Origin: Tieghemiomyces parasiticus
Taxonomy: Eukaryota > Kickxellomycota > Dimargaritomycetes > Dimargaritales > Dimargaritaceae
Length of the DNA stretch: 64,000 bases
Assembly (NCBI GenBank): GCA_027575765.1
Contig: JANBPT010000069.1
Coordinates: 1-64,000, forward strand
Direction: 5' to 3'
Position numbers and translations under genes: made by a program. Positions 33,057 to 44,200 of the stretch are shown here, in pieces. A model generated the notes under the pieces. It did no database searches. It saw only the letters and a program-made list of their open reading frames with translations, and was not told the origin of the DNA. Within the stretch, counting starts at the first letter, position 1. Every line of letters starts with the position of its first letter.

Positions 33057-34292
33057 AGCTCCGCAGCCTCTCTCGTCCCTCATTGTGGGTCCTTTATTCC
33101 CTCGCGGTAACGGTTTCCTGCGTGTTAACCTTGCCTCTATCTTTCACTACCATGCTTGGCCTTTTTTTTTGAGCCACCACTGCCATACCGCTCACGGCAC
33201 ACCCGTCAAATCCCTTAGTCCGGGACTGTCGAACCCAATAAACCCCTCTTTCTCATCAGTGCCTCTCCACTACCCTAATGGCGTGTAAGCCATACGTTAA
33301 TATTGTGTTAGTGGGTCGATCTTACAGACGAGGCCACGCCCGAAAGTTATATTACGACCGCAGCATTACAGCCATTGTATACGGTTGGTACTCCCCCACC
33401 AGTAATTCGGTATTTTCAAAACGACCAGGTTAGACTGGAAGCTAGGCATCATTTCAACGCCTGTCGTCCTACTTCGCACGCTTTGGCCGCCGCCGGCGTG
33501 TTTTGCCTTCGTCAATGTTTTCCTACCGTCAGAAACACGAACCAGATTAGCTATCGATATATTTATCACGTGACTATAGCCGTGGCCTACCCCCCCCCCC
33601 CACAGACACACAACCGCAAAGTAGGTAGCAGAGGCCCATGGCTTGGAGGGAGCGAAAAATTGCCTACTCAGTGCTGCAGAAAAAAGAAAGAAAAAAAAGA
33701 GGGGGGTGACCAGAGACCATTTGCGGTGGCAGGTTTTCGAGGTGCAAGTTACGTATCGGGGTGCGGTCGGCCGGGGTCGAGGGCCTCGCAGTTCGTGGTG
33801 GGCTAGCCAAAAGGCTTGACGACCAAGCTAACTACACTTCACATGCCACGCTGGTCACCATTACGCTCACCTCCCCCCTTCTACGATTCGACCGTGTCAG
33901 GCCGTCAACGATTCCTTTTAGCCGGACCCCGATTCACCGTGCATTTCACCGACCACCTCGGCTGTACTAGGTAAGAGCATTCGGTCATACGTTGTAGGGA
34001 CCATGTACCGCCGGCAAGCCGACGGGTGTACACAGCGACTCTCTGGGCCAGCGGATGGCCCTCTAAGCCACCCACTCGAAAACGCCGGCGAGCTTATTCC
34101 GAATATCATCCCCCCCTTTTGGTCGTTTATTATCGTAAATTCACCTGGTAGCGCAACGAGCTGTAGAATTAACCTGACCTTTTGTGTATAAACGGCCTTT
34201 ATCCACGCAATCCAGCTCATCTTCAGAGCAACCGACCACCATCGCGTAGTATCCATTTTCTATCCACCGCACGGCCAATTGTAAATCCAACC
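33057..34292. other. Intergenic region between NTF2 and NOP2
   Basis: 1.2 kb. It includes the NTF2 3' UTR with an AATAAA at 33237-33242, a run of 12 C at 33590-33601, and an A-rich then G-rich tract near 33680-33707. No frame is convincing. The 3' end presumably holds the NOP2 promoter. Confidence 0.45.
33237..33242 (+). terminator. Poly(A) signal of NTF2
   Basis: AATAAA 180 bp after the NTF2 stop, on the coding strand. Confidence 0.6.
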
Positions 34293-36176
34293 ATGGGTCG
34301 CCGCGCCAACAAAAAGCAGGGAGCGCCGCTTGATCTCGATACCGAGCGGCGGACGGGCAAGAATGTCACAAAGCAGACCAAGTTCGGCGGATCGCGGGGC
34401 AACAAATCCAAGACCGGTAACGAGAAGAAGACCCGGGAGATCCCCACAGCCCCGGCCGTCTCCCAAATCGAGTTGATCCGCAAGCGGCAGCAGAATGACC
34501 CCCACCAGGGTGGCGCCATGGCCAAGAAGGTCCGCACGAAGACCGCCCCAAAGAAGCCGACAGTGGTGGATTCCTCCTCTGAGGGTGAGGAGGAGGAGGA
34601 GGAGGACGGATCTGAAGAGGCCTCGGAACTAGAGGAGGACTCGGAGCTGGACAGCGATGCTGAACCCGAACCTGTTGAGCGGGGCCCCGCTACCATGCTC
34701 TGGGACGACGTTGCTAGTGACGACAATGACTCTGACCTGCACGACGACGAGTTCTCTGAGGCCGCTGATACCGACGATGAGGATGATGAAGAGGCCGAAG
34801 ACGCCAATTCGGAATCTGACTCGGACGACGATTCGGACCTTGATATCGAAGAGAAGTCCCGCCGCTTGGAACGTCGCCAGGCGCGGGAGGCCGAACTGGC
34901 CCAGGCCGAATTGGAGGACAGTCAGTTCCAGACCAACATCGTGGACGAAGACGAAGAAGGCGACAAGCACCTGCTGGTACAGGAGGACGAAGACGGTAAC
35001 CAGGAGGAGCTGGCCGAGGATCTATCGGTGGTGTTTGGCCGCATCCAGGAGGTGGTACAGATCCTGACCCACTTTAAGGAGCGTCGGGACCCGAATCTAG
35101 CGCGGGCCGACTACCTAAAGCGTCTCCTAAAGGACATGGCGCTCTACTACGGCTACTCGCAGTTCATGATGGACAAACTCTTCGAACTGTTTCCTGTGGC
35201 CGAGGCGGTGGAATTCTTCGAGGCCAATGAGGTGCCGCGGCCCGTGGTGATCCGCGCCAACACACTCAAGACGCGGCGCCGCGACCTGGCTCAGGCCCTT
35301 ATCACCCGCGGAGTCAACCTTGAGCCCGTGGGCAAGTGGTCCAAGGTCGGACTGCAGGTGTTCGAGTCGCCCGTCCCAGTGGGAGCCACCCCGGAGTACC
35401 TGGCGGGTCACTACATGATCCAGGCGGCCTCTTCGTTCCTACCCGTCATGTCTCTGGCCCCGCGCGAGAACGAGAAGAATCTCGACATGTGCGCGGCCCC
35501 CGGCGGCAAGACGACGTACATGGCGGCCTTGATGAAGAACACCGGGTTGGTGGTGGCCAACGACGCCAACAAGGACCGTGAGCGCGCCCTGGTGGCTAAC
35601 CTCCACCGTATGGGTGTCCGCAACTCGGTGGTCACCAACTACGACGGCCGCAAGTTCCCCCAAATTATGGGCAACTTTGACCGCGTCCTCCTCGACGCCC
35701 CGTGCAGTGGTACGGGCGTCATTTCCAAGGACCCCGCCGTCAAGGTTAGCAAAACAACCCAGGATTTTGTCATGCTGACCCATCTTCAGAAGGAGCTGGT
35801 CATTGCCGCCATCGACTCCACTGATGCCAACTCCAAGACCGGCGGCTATGTGGTCTACTCGACGTGTTCCGTCACCGTCGATGAGAACGAGGCCATTGTC
35901 GACTATGCCCTTCGCATGCGACCCAATGTCAAACTGGTCGAGACTGGCCTCGACTTTGGCAAGCCCGGTATGACCTCGTTCATTGGCAAGCAGTTTCAAC
36001 CCAGCCTCAGTCTCACCCGTCGGTACTACCCGCATACCCACAACATGGACGGGTTCTACGTCGCCAAGTTCAAAAAGATGTCCAATGTCATCCCGAAGAC
36101 CATCAAGGAGAAGCGTCGGGAGGAGAACGCGAAAGAAAACGCGAAGGAGAACTCGAAAGGGAAGAGTAAGGCCTAA
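34293..36176 (+). CDS. NOP2: 25S rRNA (cytosine-C5) methyltransferase Nop2 (NSUN1)
   Basis: Nucleolar RNA m5C methyltransferase that also acts in large-subunit assembly. One exon, 627 residues from the ATG at 34293 (MGRRANKKQGAPLDLDTERR, the family N-terminus). Residues about 90-230 are a very acidic Glu/Asp/Ser tract with basic flanks, as in other Nop2 proteins. Catalytic part: DMCAAPGGKTTYMA (SAM-binding motif I), ANDANKDR, NYDGRKFP, motif IV DAPCSGTGVISKD with its Cys, and motif VI YSTCSVTVDENE with the nucleophilic Cys. It then reads TRRYYPHTHNMDGFYVAKFKK and a Lys-rich tail. The in-frame extension upstream of the ATG has no Met and is not coding. Confidence 0.96.
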   Translation: MGRRANKKQGAPLDLDTERRTGKNVTKQTKFGGSRGNKSKTGNEKKTREIPTAPAVSQIELIRKRQQNDPHQGGAMAKKVRTKTAPKKPTVVDSSSEGEEEEEEDGSEEASELEEDSELDSDAEPEPVERGPATMLWDDVASDDNDSDLHDDEFSEAADTDDEDDEEAEDANSESDSDDDSDLDIEEKSRRLERRQAREAELAQAELEDSQFQTNIVDEDEEGDKHLLVQEDEDGNQEELAEDLSVVFGRIQEVVQILTHFKERRDPNLARADYLKRLLKDMALYYGYSQFMMDKLFELFPVAEAVEFFEANEVPRPVVIRANTLKTRRRDLAQALITRGVNLEPVGKWSKVGLQVFESPVPVGATPEYLAGHYMIQAASSFLPVMSLAPRENEKNLDMCAAPGGKTTYMAALMKNTGLVVANDANKDRERALVANLHRMGVRNSVVTNYDGRKFPQIMGNFDRVLLDAPCSGTGVISKDPAVKVSKTTQDFVMLTHLQKELVIAAIDSTDANSKTGGYVVYSTCSVTVDENEAIVDYALRMRPNVKLVETGLDFGKPGMTSFIGKQFQPSLSLTRRYYPHTHNMDGFYVAKFKKMSNVIPKTIKEKRREENAKENAKENSKGKSKA

Positions 36177-36416
36177 ACAGGAGTTAGCCTTGCCAGCCTC
36201 CGTCACACCATGCGTCAATTAAGATTAGTTTTGTTTCTGGTAATCCTGCATATTCCAACCTTTCCTTTGCGGAGACCCCCCACCATTTCAATGTCTACAG
36301 TAAAAGTAACCATCTCCACTCACCCCATTTTCTCACTTCATAAATATCGCATTGCGGCACTGTGATTGTAATGAATTGGATATTGGTCGAAACCAACGTA
36401 GGCGGAACTCTTCCTC

Positions 36417-37564
36417 TTAGCTGTGATAGGTAAAGGGGTCGAGTATCATTAAACTTGATGTCTGGTGTGCCGTGGGCTGTATGTCCGGCAGAACGCCAAC
36501 GGCCTGGCCCATCAACGACAACCAGGCTAGTAGGTAGCCCTCGGTGGTGGTTGGGGCGGGAATCTCCAGGTGGCCGCCATTCGAGGGGACATCCACCGGT
36601 TCCCGCCCCTGATCCGTAGACCGGGCGACATCGCGCAACAAGAGCTCGGTATTGCACGGGTGGACATAGTAAAAGGGCGTGTTCAACACCGGGTGGTCCT
36701 ATTAACGAGAACAAAGACGAATCATAAACCATACGATGGTTAGATACCGATGCTAGGGGGGTCGACCCGACAAGGGTCAGTTCTGCGTGCGTACTATTGC
36801 CCAAATATTGCATTTGCAAACCCCGTCTACTGTACCTGCATACTGATGGCTCCTCCATATGGAACGGCGGCCAAGGCCGGTGCCCACTTCGGCGCGAGGA
36901 TGTACTGGTGGACCTCGTCCGTATTGAGCAACTCAGCGATATCTGAGTGGTCGTCGCATGTCGATGGTCATTAGAGGTTCGATTAGATCCAGTGGGACCG
37001 TTGGTCATGATTCTGCCGAAGTATGACGTCGGCAGATGATAGGGTTAGGTGGTGCCGTGGCTTATTTAAGCTGGTACTACTTACCAAGATAGGTGGAGCG
37101 GAAGTAGAGCACAGGTACCCGGTAAGTCGGCGAATAAACGATGTGGTACTCTGTTTCAATCCACCGGCCATCCCGTGTCCTGTGGGGTGGCAGCTTACGG
37201 TGTGGATGGGGAGGGCGATGTAACGTTCAACAAAGCGGGATAGTTTTGGGTGGTTAGCGACAAAGAACCAGCGAAAAATGTGGCTACCCTGACTTGTAGT
37301 TAAGCTACTAAGACTTACCTCGGCTGGGTCAGGGTCCTCGTCGGACTTGCCGACATCCTCGGTGGTAAGGTTGGTGGTAGCCCCTACGGCAGTAGGGAAG
37401 AAGGTTGTCTGTTTCGTGGTTAGGTAGCTTCGTGGGTCCATATTCCACTTCAGCCGGAGCTTTAGTCGCTCAATGGTCTGTATAAAGTGCAGAGCACAGG
37501 TACCGAATTCGCTGGGGAAAAGCTGCGGATAGTTCCGAAGCGGTTCGGTCGGTTGTAAAGCCAT
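36417..37564 (-). CDS. ATG10: Autophagy E2-like enzyme ATG10
   Basis: Transfers Atg12 to Atg5 in the conjugation pathway that builds autophagosomes. Four exons on the minus strand: 37564-37319, 37193-37085, 36942-36836, 36698-36417; about 247 residues. Exon 2 carries YHIVYSPTYRVPVLYFR, exon 3 YILAPKWAPALA..., and exon 4 DHPVLNTPFYYVHPCNTELL, where the HPC cysteine is the catalytic residue of the family. LLAWLSLMGQAVGV near the end matches the C-terminal WLS element. The last two introns use standard sites in matching phase. The first is less sure: the donor GAG/GTAAGT in phase 0 needs an AAG acceptor at 37194; the better-looking CACAG 14 nt later would break the frame. Confidence 0.88.
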
Positions 37565-38375
37565 GGTTCGTGTCGAAGGCGGGGTCTGAGTGAGGGGGGA
37601 AGCGAACTCAATAGAGGTGTAGTGTAGGTAGGTCTGGCATGAAGTGCCTTTGTATGTTCTATAAGTGACTGGGCTGGCGAGCGAGAAAGACTGCGCGGCG
37701 ATGTCGACAAAGTTGCGGTGCAATGAGGAGTGACTAGCCGGTGCTGGTAGGTAACGTTTAATTACACCGTGTGGATTAGGCCCACAACTACCGCGGGGTT
37801 ACGTAGAGAAGCTGATGAGCTGAGCAGAGGGGCGAATTATCACGTGATGTGATAATTGCAACAAGGGAGGCTCAACTTACTCTAGTTCAACAGGCATTGT
37901 GGTCTCGATGCCCCCCAGGCCCCAAGTTCAGAACTGCCTTGGGCCCAGCTAGCTACAGTCGGTTTTTTTTTGCGGCCATGCCCGAGCTGTGGAGTGAACT
38001 GGCAGGCTGGTCGACCTTTGGCTTGTCAGTAGGAAGCCCTGTAGCCTCGCCAACCAGCGTAGGCCTGGTCCGGGAGGGGGGGGGGAGGCCCTTCGGGTCG
38101 CAAATTGCAGGACCGCCGCTGGAACTCACTCATCGCAGCATAGATCCATCTGTCCCTTCGACTCCCTTTGGTCTGAGTTGCACAGCCTTCATCTCGTTTT
38201 TCCGTACGGTAGATCTCCGCCTTGACCATCTCCTCAATCGGCCCTACTTTTTGATTGCACCTGCATTCCTCAGAGCCCGGTCTCGCCCATCTCAATCGCT
38301 AGCCGAATTCCATTAACTCGTTTCCTTGCCAGCCCCGAAACTTTATTCATCAGCCCCCTCTCTTTTGCAGCCACC
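37565..38375. promoter_or_regulatory. Shared upstream region of ATG10 and eIF3m
   Basis: 811 bp between divergent genes. It contains a near-palindromic CACGTGATGTGATAATT at about 37841, with an E-box-like CACGTG, and a T8 run near 37966. The 200 bp before eIF3m are pyrimidine-rich. No gene seen. Confidence 0.4.
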
Positions 38376-39832
38376 ATGGAGAACATAAACACAGTGTTCG
38401 TTGACGGACCGCTGACCCAGCAGGCCGAGGAGCTGGCCCTGCACTGCGCCAAGCAGAGCGGGTCCGAGCAGCCGGAGGAGTCTACCCTGGTTAAGAAGCT
38501 GCACGCCCTGGATCCGGAGACCCCCGCCGACGAACTAGTGGCCCTTCTGATGCCCGAGCTCTCGGCCCTGTCCGCCACCCCTGCCAAGGAGTACGAAGCT
38601 GCTTACAACCAGCTTTTCTTCATCGTCAAGTCTGCTACCCCGGCCACCATCGCCAAGTCTCTCTCCGCCCTAATGAACGAGATCACCACCGGCGCCGCCG
38701 AAGTGCCCGTCGCCCTCCGGCTCAAGGTGTAAGTAGCTATGACATACGGTTATGACCCCCTGCCCAGTCTTCCTAGGTTGGAGGAGGTCTTCGATTTCTG
38801 CCTTTCCCCACGCAGTGCTGTGGCGGTGGTTCCTGCTTGTCTTTGCCCTACCATGGCCGTTATTCTCACCCTCGTCGCTTTCACCCCCTTTTCCCTCTTT
38901 CCCGCAGTCTATCCAATCTATTCAACCTGCTGCCCGCCCAGTCCCCCCTGCGTGCCGACATCTTCCTGGCCGTCGTTCGCTTGGCCGCCCGTAGTGACCT
39001 TTCCCAGGCCGTTGTGCCCCAGCTGGCCAAGCTGGACCTTTGGGCCAAGGAGTGGCAGCTCACCCCTGCTCAAGTCACCCAGTTGTACCTGGAGATCAGC
39101 CGGTCCCTCTCCGCGGACCAGCTCAGCCCCGATGCCCTTACTTTCCTGGTGAAGGCCCTGCGTAGCGCCCAGGACGACCCCACCTACACTACCGGTAGCC
39201 TGAAGGCTGAGGCGGCGCGGGCTGTTGGCGCCACCCTTCAGAACCCGGACCTGTACAACTTTGACCAGCTGGCCAGCCTCACCCCGATCCGGGACCTCAA
39301 GGGCGAGCCAATTTACGAGCTGCTGAGTATCTTCCTCCAGGACGCCCTCCCGCGCCTGCAGGAGTACCTGGCGGCTAACGCTGCAGCCGTGGCGGAGTAC
39401 CAGCTCGACCCGGAGGTCCTGCTGTCCAAGATGCGGCATCTATCTCTCGCCGCCCTCGCCGGCCGCCACATCGGTCGTCAACTGGCTTACGCCGACATCG
39501 CTACGGTCCTGGCCGTACCCGAGGACGAGGTTGAGCTGTGGGTCATCGACGCTATCCGCGTTGGCCTCGTCCAGGCCAAGATGGACCAAATGTCCCGGAC
39601 CATCCTTGTCAACCGTACCACCTACCGGTCATTCGGCCAGGAGGAGTGGGTCGCCATCCAGTCCCAGCTCACCACTTGGGATCAGTCTCTCACCGAGACG
39701 CTACAGGTCATTGGCAACGCCAAGCTCCTGGCTCAACAGCAGGCCCCCCGTCCGTCGGCCTCTGTAAACACCGCCACCTCTACTACTTCCGCTACCCCGG
39801 CCGCCGGCGCCCAGACCACTGCCTCCTCCTAA
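38376..39832 (+). CDS. Translation initiation factor eIF3 subunit M
   Basis: PCI-domain subunit of the eIF3 complex, which helps recruit mRNA to the 40S ribosome in the cytoplasm. Exons 38376-38728 and 38908-39832 (donor GGT/GTAAGT, acceptor CCCGCAG) give 425 residues. The join reads LRLKVLSNLFNLLPAQSPLR, the characteristic LLSNLFN segment. The helical repeat part continues with VGATLQNPDLYNFDQLASL and PIYELLSIFL. The PCI winged helix has LLSKMRHLSLAALA and VELWVIDAIRVGLVQAKMDQ, then RTTYRSFGQEEW. The tail is Ser/Thr/Ala-rich. eIF3m is absent from budding yeast but present in most fungi. Confidence 0.93.
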
Positions 39833-41273
39833 ACTGCCGTCCTCTCAGTCCTCCTCCTTTTTCCTTTGTTTCCCTCCCCTCTACCCCACCTTCCTCTCAC
39901 TCACTCACTATCTCTCTCACTCTCTCTGCCTTAAGCAAGCGGTCCTGCCGGTGGACGCGCCTTTCTAAGGTCTGGGTCGGTCCAATCCTCCGCCAGGCTG
40001 TCTGCGCGTTTACAGAACGTACTATTTCCCTTTTTTTTGCCTTCATCTCTTTGCTTTTCACTTTACATGCCCAGCTTTTAGTGGTAAATAAAAAGGCCGC
40101 TTAAGTCAGTATTCTTCATTTTAATGTTACAAATGGCGAACTGGGCTCTTTGTATGACCGCACGAGTCGACAAACCACTGTTGGACATCGGTCGTCAGTT
40201 GGGGGGGGGAGGGTTCACGCTTCCCCCGGATTATTGGCACCAAGCGGGGCCGGTGCCTGTGTGGCCACGGCTGGAGACTCGACGGGCTCCGCCCGCTTGG
40301 ACTACACCGGCTGTGCAAATCCAGTGCACAGACCCCAGTGACTCGGGTTTAACCGCTTCTAAGTATGAATTCAACCCGCGGAGTTCGAGCGTGTTTAAAG
40401 TATGCCCTTTGGGTGTCACGGCGCCGAGCGGTGCGCTCTCCTGGCTGTGCTCACTGGCTAGGACCCAAGGTAACGGTCTTTCTGCATCTGATATACCCGA
40501 TATTCACGAGTGTCCATGGTAATGCCAAAATATTGCCTGCTGCAACGTAGTGGGCGACCCGACGGGGGTCTTGGTGCCCTGCCGTCCGCCGACAGGTAGT
40601 TCGGGATAAGCGAGCCGTAAAACACGGTGGTACGTACCCGGCGCCTGGGAGTGACCGCTAGGGAGAGCAGGTATGTATAGCTGGTGAGTGGCTAGGTAAA
40701 CATGCTGCCACGGCGAGCCTCACGGCGATTGGTGTGCCGGGGAAGCGATGCGCACCACTTTCAAACTCCGCAACGGACACCTATTTGTCCACTTGGAGCG
40801 ACCGGCAGCAGCCGCCCTTTGCCCCTCTCGTTCGTCTCTCTTCTAGCGTTACGAGTTCAGGGAGGCCCTTGTCGATTCATACTCCCAATTTTTTTTATAG
40901 ACCGTATCTCCTGCCTTACGCTTTTCCCCGCACGGCCTACCCAAAAGGTTGCCCCAGCACGTCAGGTCTTCCGCTTGGTTCCTAACTCCTGCCTGTACTC
41001 CGCCGCCGTTGTCTCTCTTTCATCCCATTGCCAGGCGAGTCTTGAATTCGCACAGTACCTGCTTTTTGATATTAAACGAGTTAAGCCGACTCCTGTCCTC
41101 ATCACCCAACCCTGAGCCTCAGTACCCCCCCGAACGATATAGATACCCATCACGCTCCGCCGCTGGCGCCCCTATCTCTCCCCCACCCGCTGCTCTGTGC
41201 CCTCAAGAGCCCGTCACTCGACGCTAGCCTCTATCGCTTGCCCTTTAGCCTATTCGCATCTCCATCACCTCTC
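39833..41273. other. Intergenic region between eIF3m and the F-box/LRR gene
   Basis: 1.4 kb. It holds the eIF3m 3' UTR with CTCTCACTCTCT-type repeats (about 39895-39930) and an AATAAA at 40087-40092. From about 40780 to 41273 the plus strand is C/T-rich and is probably the leader of the next gene. No RNA gene or convincing frame. Confidence 0.45.
40087..40092 (+). terminator. Poly(A) signal of eIF3m
   Basis: AATAAA about 255 bp after the eIF3m stop on the coding strand, followed by a T-rich stretch. Confidence 0.5.
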
Positions 41274-44200
41274 ATGGCGAGCCCTCAGTCCCCGCGACCC
41301 TGGGATGCCCTGTGTCAAGGCGAAGGGCTCGAGATGATGCCGTCTCGGGTGCTCCGCCGCATCTGCCACTACCTCACCCCGGACCCTGCCGATCTGCTCA
41401 GCCTGGCCCAGACCGCCCGGTCCTTCGAGACCTATGCCTTGGAATACCTGTGGCGCCGGCCCGCCATCAGCAGTCCCACAGGCTTCGGGCGCTTCCTGAC
41501 TGCTGTAACGCGGGCGCGGCACCGGGCCCCCTGCGTACGCACCTTGAACCTGACCGTACCACGTGCTCACCCTCTGGTGGTCTCTACCGATGACAGCTTT
41601 ATCGAGCTTGACGCGGGTGACCTCTTTGCCCCTGTCGGTAGGTCTCGCCAGGCCGTGCACCGCCAGGTCCGCGATAGCATGCTGGCCGACCCGAACATGA
41701 TCCTGGCCCTAGTGCGGGCCTGTGAGAACCTGCGTGCCCTCACCATCTACGGTCATTGCCTGGATGATCGCAACTTGCTCGCCCTGGCCAGTCTGTGTCC
41801 ACAACTCCGCCGCTTGGCTATCATAGGCGGGCCTCGCCTGAGCTCGTCAGCACTGGCCAGGGCAGTCTGCCAACTGCCGCACCTCAGGGCCCTGGACCTC
41901 GACCTGGACGTACCCCTGGCTGGTCACCTTGCCGCTCTCGCCGCTATATCTGGCGCCCTGCTGGACCGCCTGGTGGTAACCGCTCCAGACTTGGTCGGCG
42001 ACCAGGTCACCACCCTCCTGGCCCAGCACCCGGCGCTGCGAACCCTCGCCGTAGCGCCCATGGCTTCGCTTAACTCGGACCACATAGACAGTTGGACCCA
42101 TACCCACTCGCACCTTCGGTCTTTGACGCTGACCGGCGGTACCGTCGATATCATCGCACTCAGCGCGATCATGGAACACTGCCCGCAACTGCGCCACCTG
42201 GATCTGCGTCGCGAGGCCTCCGCGGGACCCGATCCCGCCGAGGTAGACTGGATGATGCCGGCGTGTGCTAATTTGGAGGCCTTGGTGGTGGACAACGTGG
42301 CTGTGACCGACAACGTACTCCTCACCCTAGCCAACGCCTGTCCACGCGTCCGTGTGCTAGGGCTGCGGGACTCGGCCGCTGTGACTGATGAAGGGGTGGG
42401 CCACGTGGCCGAGAATGTTGTCCGGCTCGAGACACTAAGTATAGTGCGGTGTTCGGGTGTCACCGACGCCTCACTGACTTTCCTGCGCCAGCACCAGGCC
42501 TCACACCTGCGCCACGTCATTATCGAGGCCTGCGCCCTGCAGTCAGCGGCCGCGGTGGAACGGTTCGCGGCGGATTGCTTTAACCTCCGGCTGACTTTAA
42601 TCAAGGGCACGGAGATTGTGCGACAGCCCTTCGCCTATGTCCGCAATTTCCCGCTCCCGGCCCCGCCCTCCGAGGATCCGGATGCCCTGGCTCGCTTGTT
42701 CGCCCCGGCCTACCCGTCTGACCACCCGCTCAGCTCGACCGCTGCCCAGCGGATGGCCGATGAGGTCAACCGATTGACCACCCTCTTGGCCACTAGCCAG
42801 GGCCCTGCCGCTCGTCACGCCGAGTCTCAAATCGCCCAACGCTGGCGGCAGTACTTTGGCCCCACGGCCGCCCGCCCGACCCGGGAGCGGGCCACGTCCG
42901 AGAAACGTCCGCGCCCTTCCCCAGCCGTAGTGGTAGGGTCCGTCTCCCACCTACCCAGTCGCCCGTACCCGGTGCCAACCCACCATCGTCCTCGGCCTGA
43001 ACCCCAGAACTTCCTCATTGAGCACGACCAGGACCTGCCCCGTAGCAAGCACCGCAAGAGCGTCAACCAGCCCTCGCTGCCCCAAAAGACCGCCATTTTG
43101 CTACCCCCGCCCCTGCCGGTCGTGGCTAAGCCGGGTCAACCCTACTCCTTCCGTCCTTTCATCCCGATGGTCGAGCGCCCGCCTATCAGCCGCGTCCCGT
43201 CCAATCTGTCTACCACGTCATCGGTTGCTCTTTCGGAGAAACGGCCCATAGCCCCGGCACCCCCCGTGCTGATTCGCTGGGAAGAGTGGGGTTCTGTCGA
43301 CGCTCCCGCGACTTCCCTGCCGCCTCCGCTGGCCCGCACCGCCAGCACCGCGTCCCGGGGTACGCTAACCTCACCCGCACTCCACCCCACCGGGACAGCG
43401 GCCTCACAGGACTCTATCAGCGCCCTCATCAGCAACCTAGCTCGCGCCCAGCAGGGTGCTAAACGAGTGGCCACGGCGTCCCCCGTCCCTGCCGACGGCG
43501 ATACTGACCCATTGGAACCTACGAGCGCGACTACCTCTGTTTCGCCGGCAGTGGTTGCCGCAGTTACCGCACCTGCTTCGAATCCTACCCTGGTTCCTGA
43601 CACAGTACTGCCTCACCCCAGTCCCGTACCCGTCACAATGTCTATCCAACAATCCAATGAAACCGGCGTGTCCCCCGCCGCGCTGGCCGCACCCCTGCCC
43701 CCCACTGACCAGACTATGGCAAGCCCAGACCTCTCGAATGGCACCTCCAAACGAACCACCGCACCAACCCAGGACCTGCCTACCACAAAAACCGAGCTGC
43801 CGACAAAGGTCGTAGATCACCCCACCGCTGCTAACATGCCGGACAAATTCGTGTACCCGCCGTTTCAAGCAGAACTGAACGGCCACGCGGTGCCTACTAT
43901 CGCCACGGCCAATGGAACCTTGACTCTCAAGCCTAGCGGTTCGCTCGCCGCCGCGGCAGACGTGGTCAAACCGGATCCGGTGCTGATTGTCCTAGACAGC
44001 CCCGAGCCCTCTCCCAAGAAGAAGAAGCGGGAGCGTAAGCGCAAGACAGCTAAGGTGCCCACCGATGCTGAATCCACCGCGTCCCGGCCGCAAACCCCCG
44101 TTCCGGGAAAAGCCGCCACGACAGCGGCGACTCAATCCCCGGCTGCCGCGACTCCACCGAAACTAGCCCGCCGCCCGGACTCCGCTCTCGGTAGTGGTGT

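Noticed and set aside
33375..33806. 143-residue plus-strand frame between NTF2 and NOP2
   Set aside because: Spans a C-run and an A-rich tract, with Lys and Pro homopolymers; no coding character.
37289..37318. 30-nt intron in ATG10 (GTAAGT...GTCAG)
   Set aside because: Too short, and it leads into a frame that does not reach the conserved YHIVYS segment.
41238..41273. Upstream extension of the F-box/LRR protein
   Set aside because: It opens with TTG; the first ATG is at 41274.
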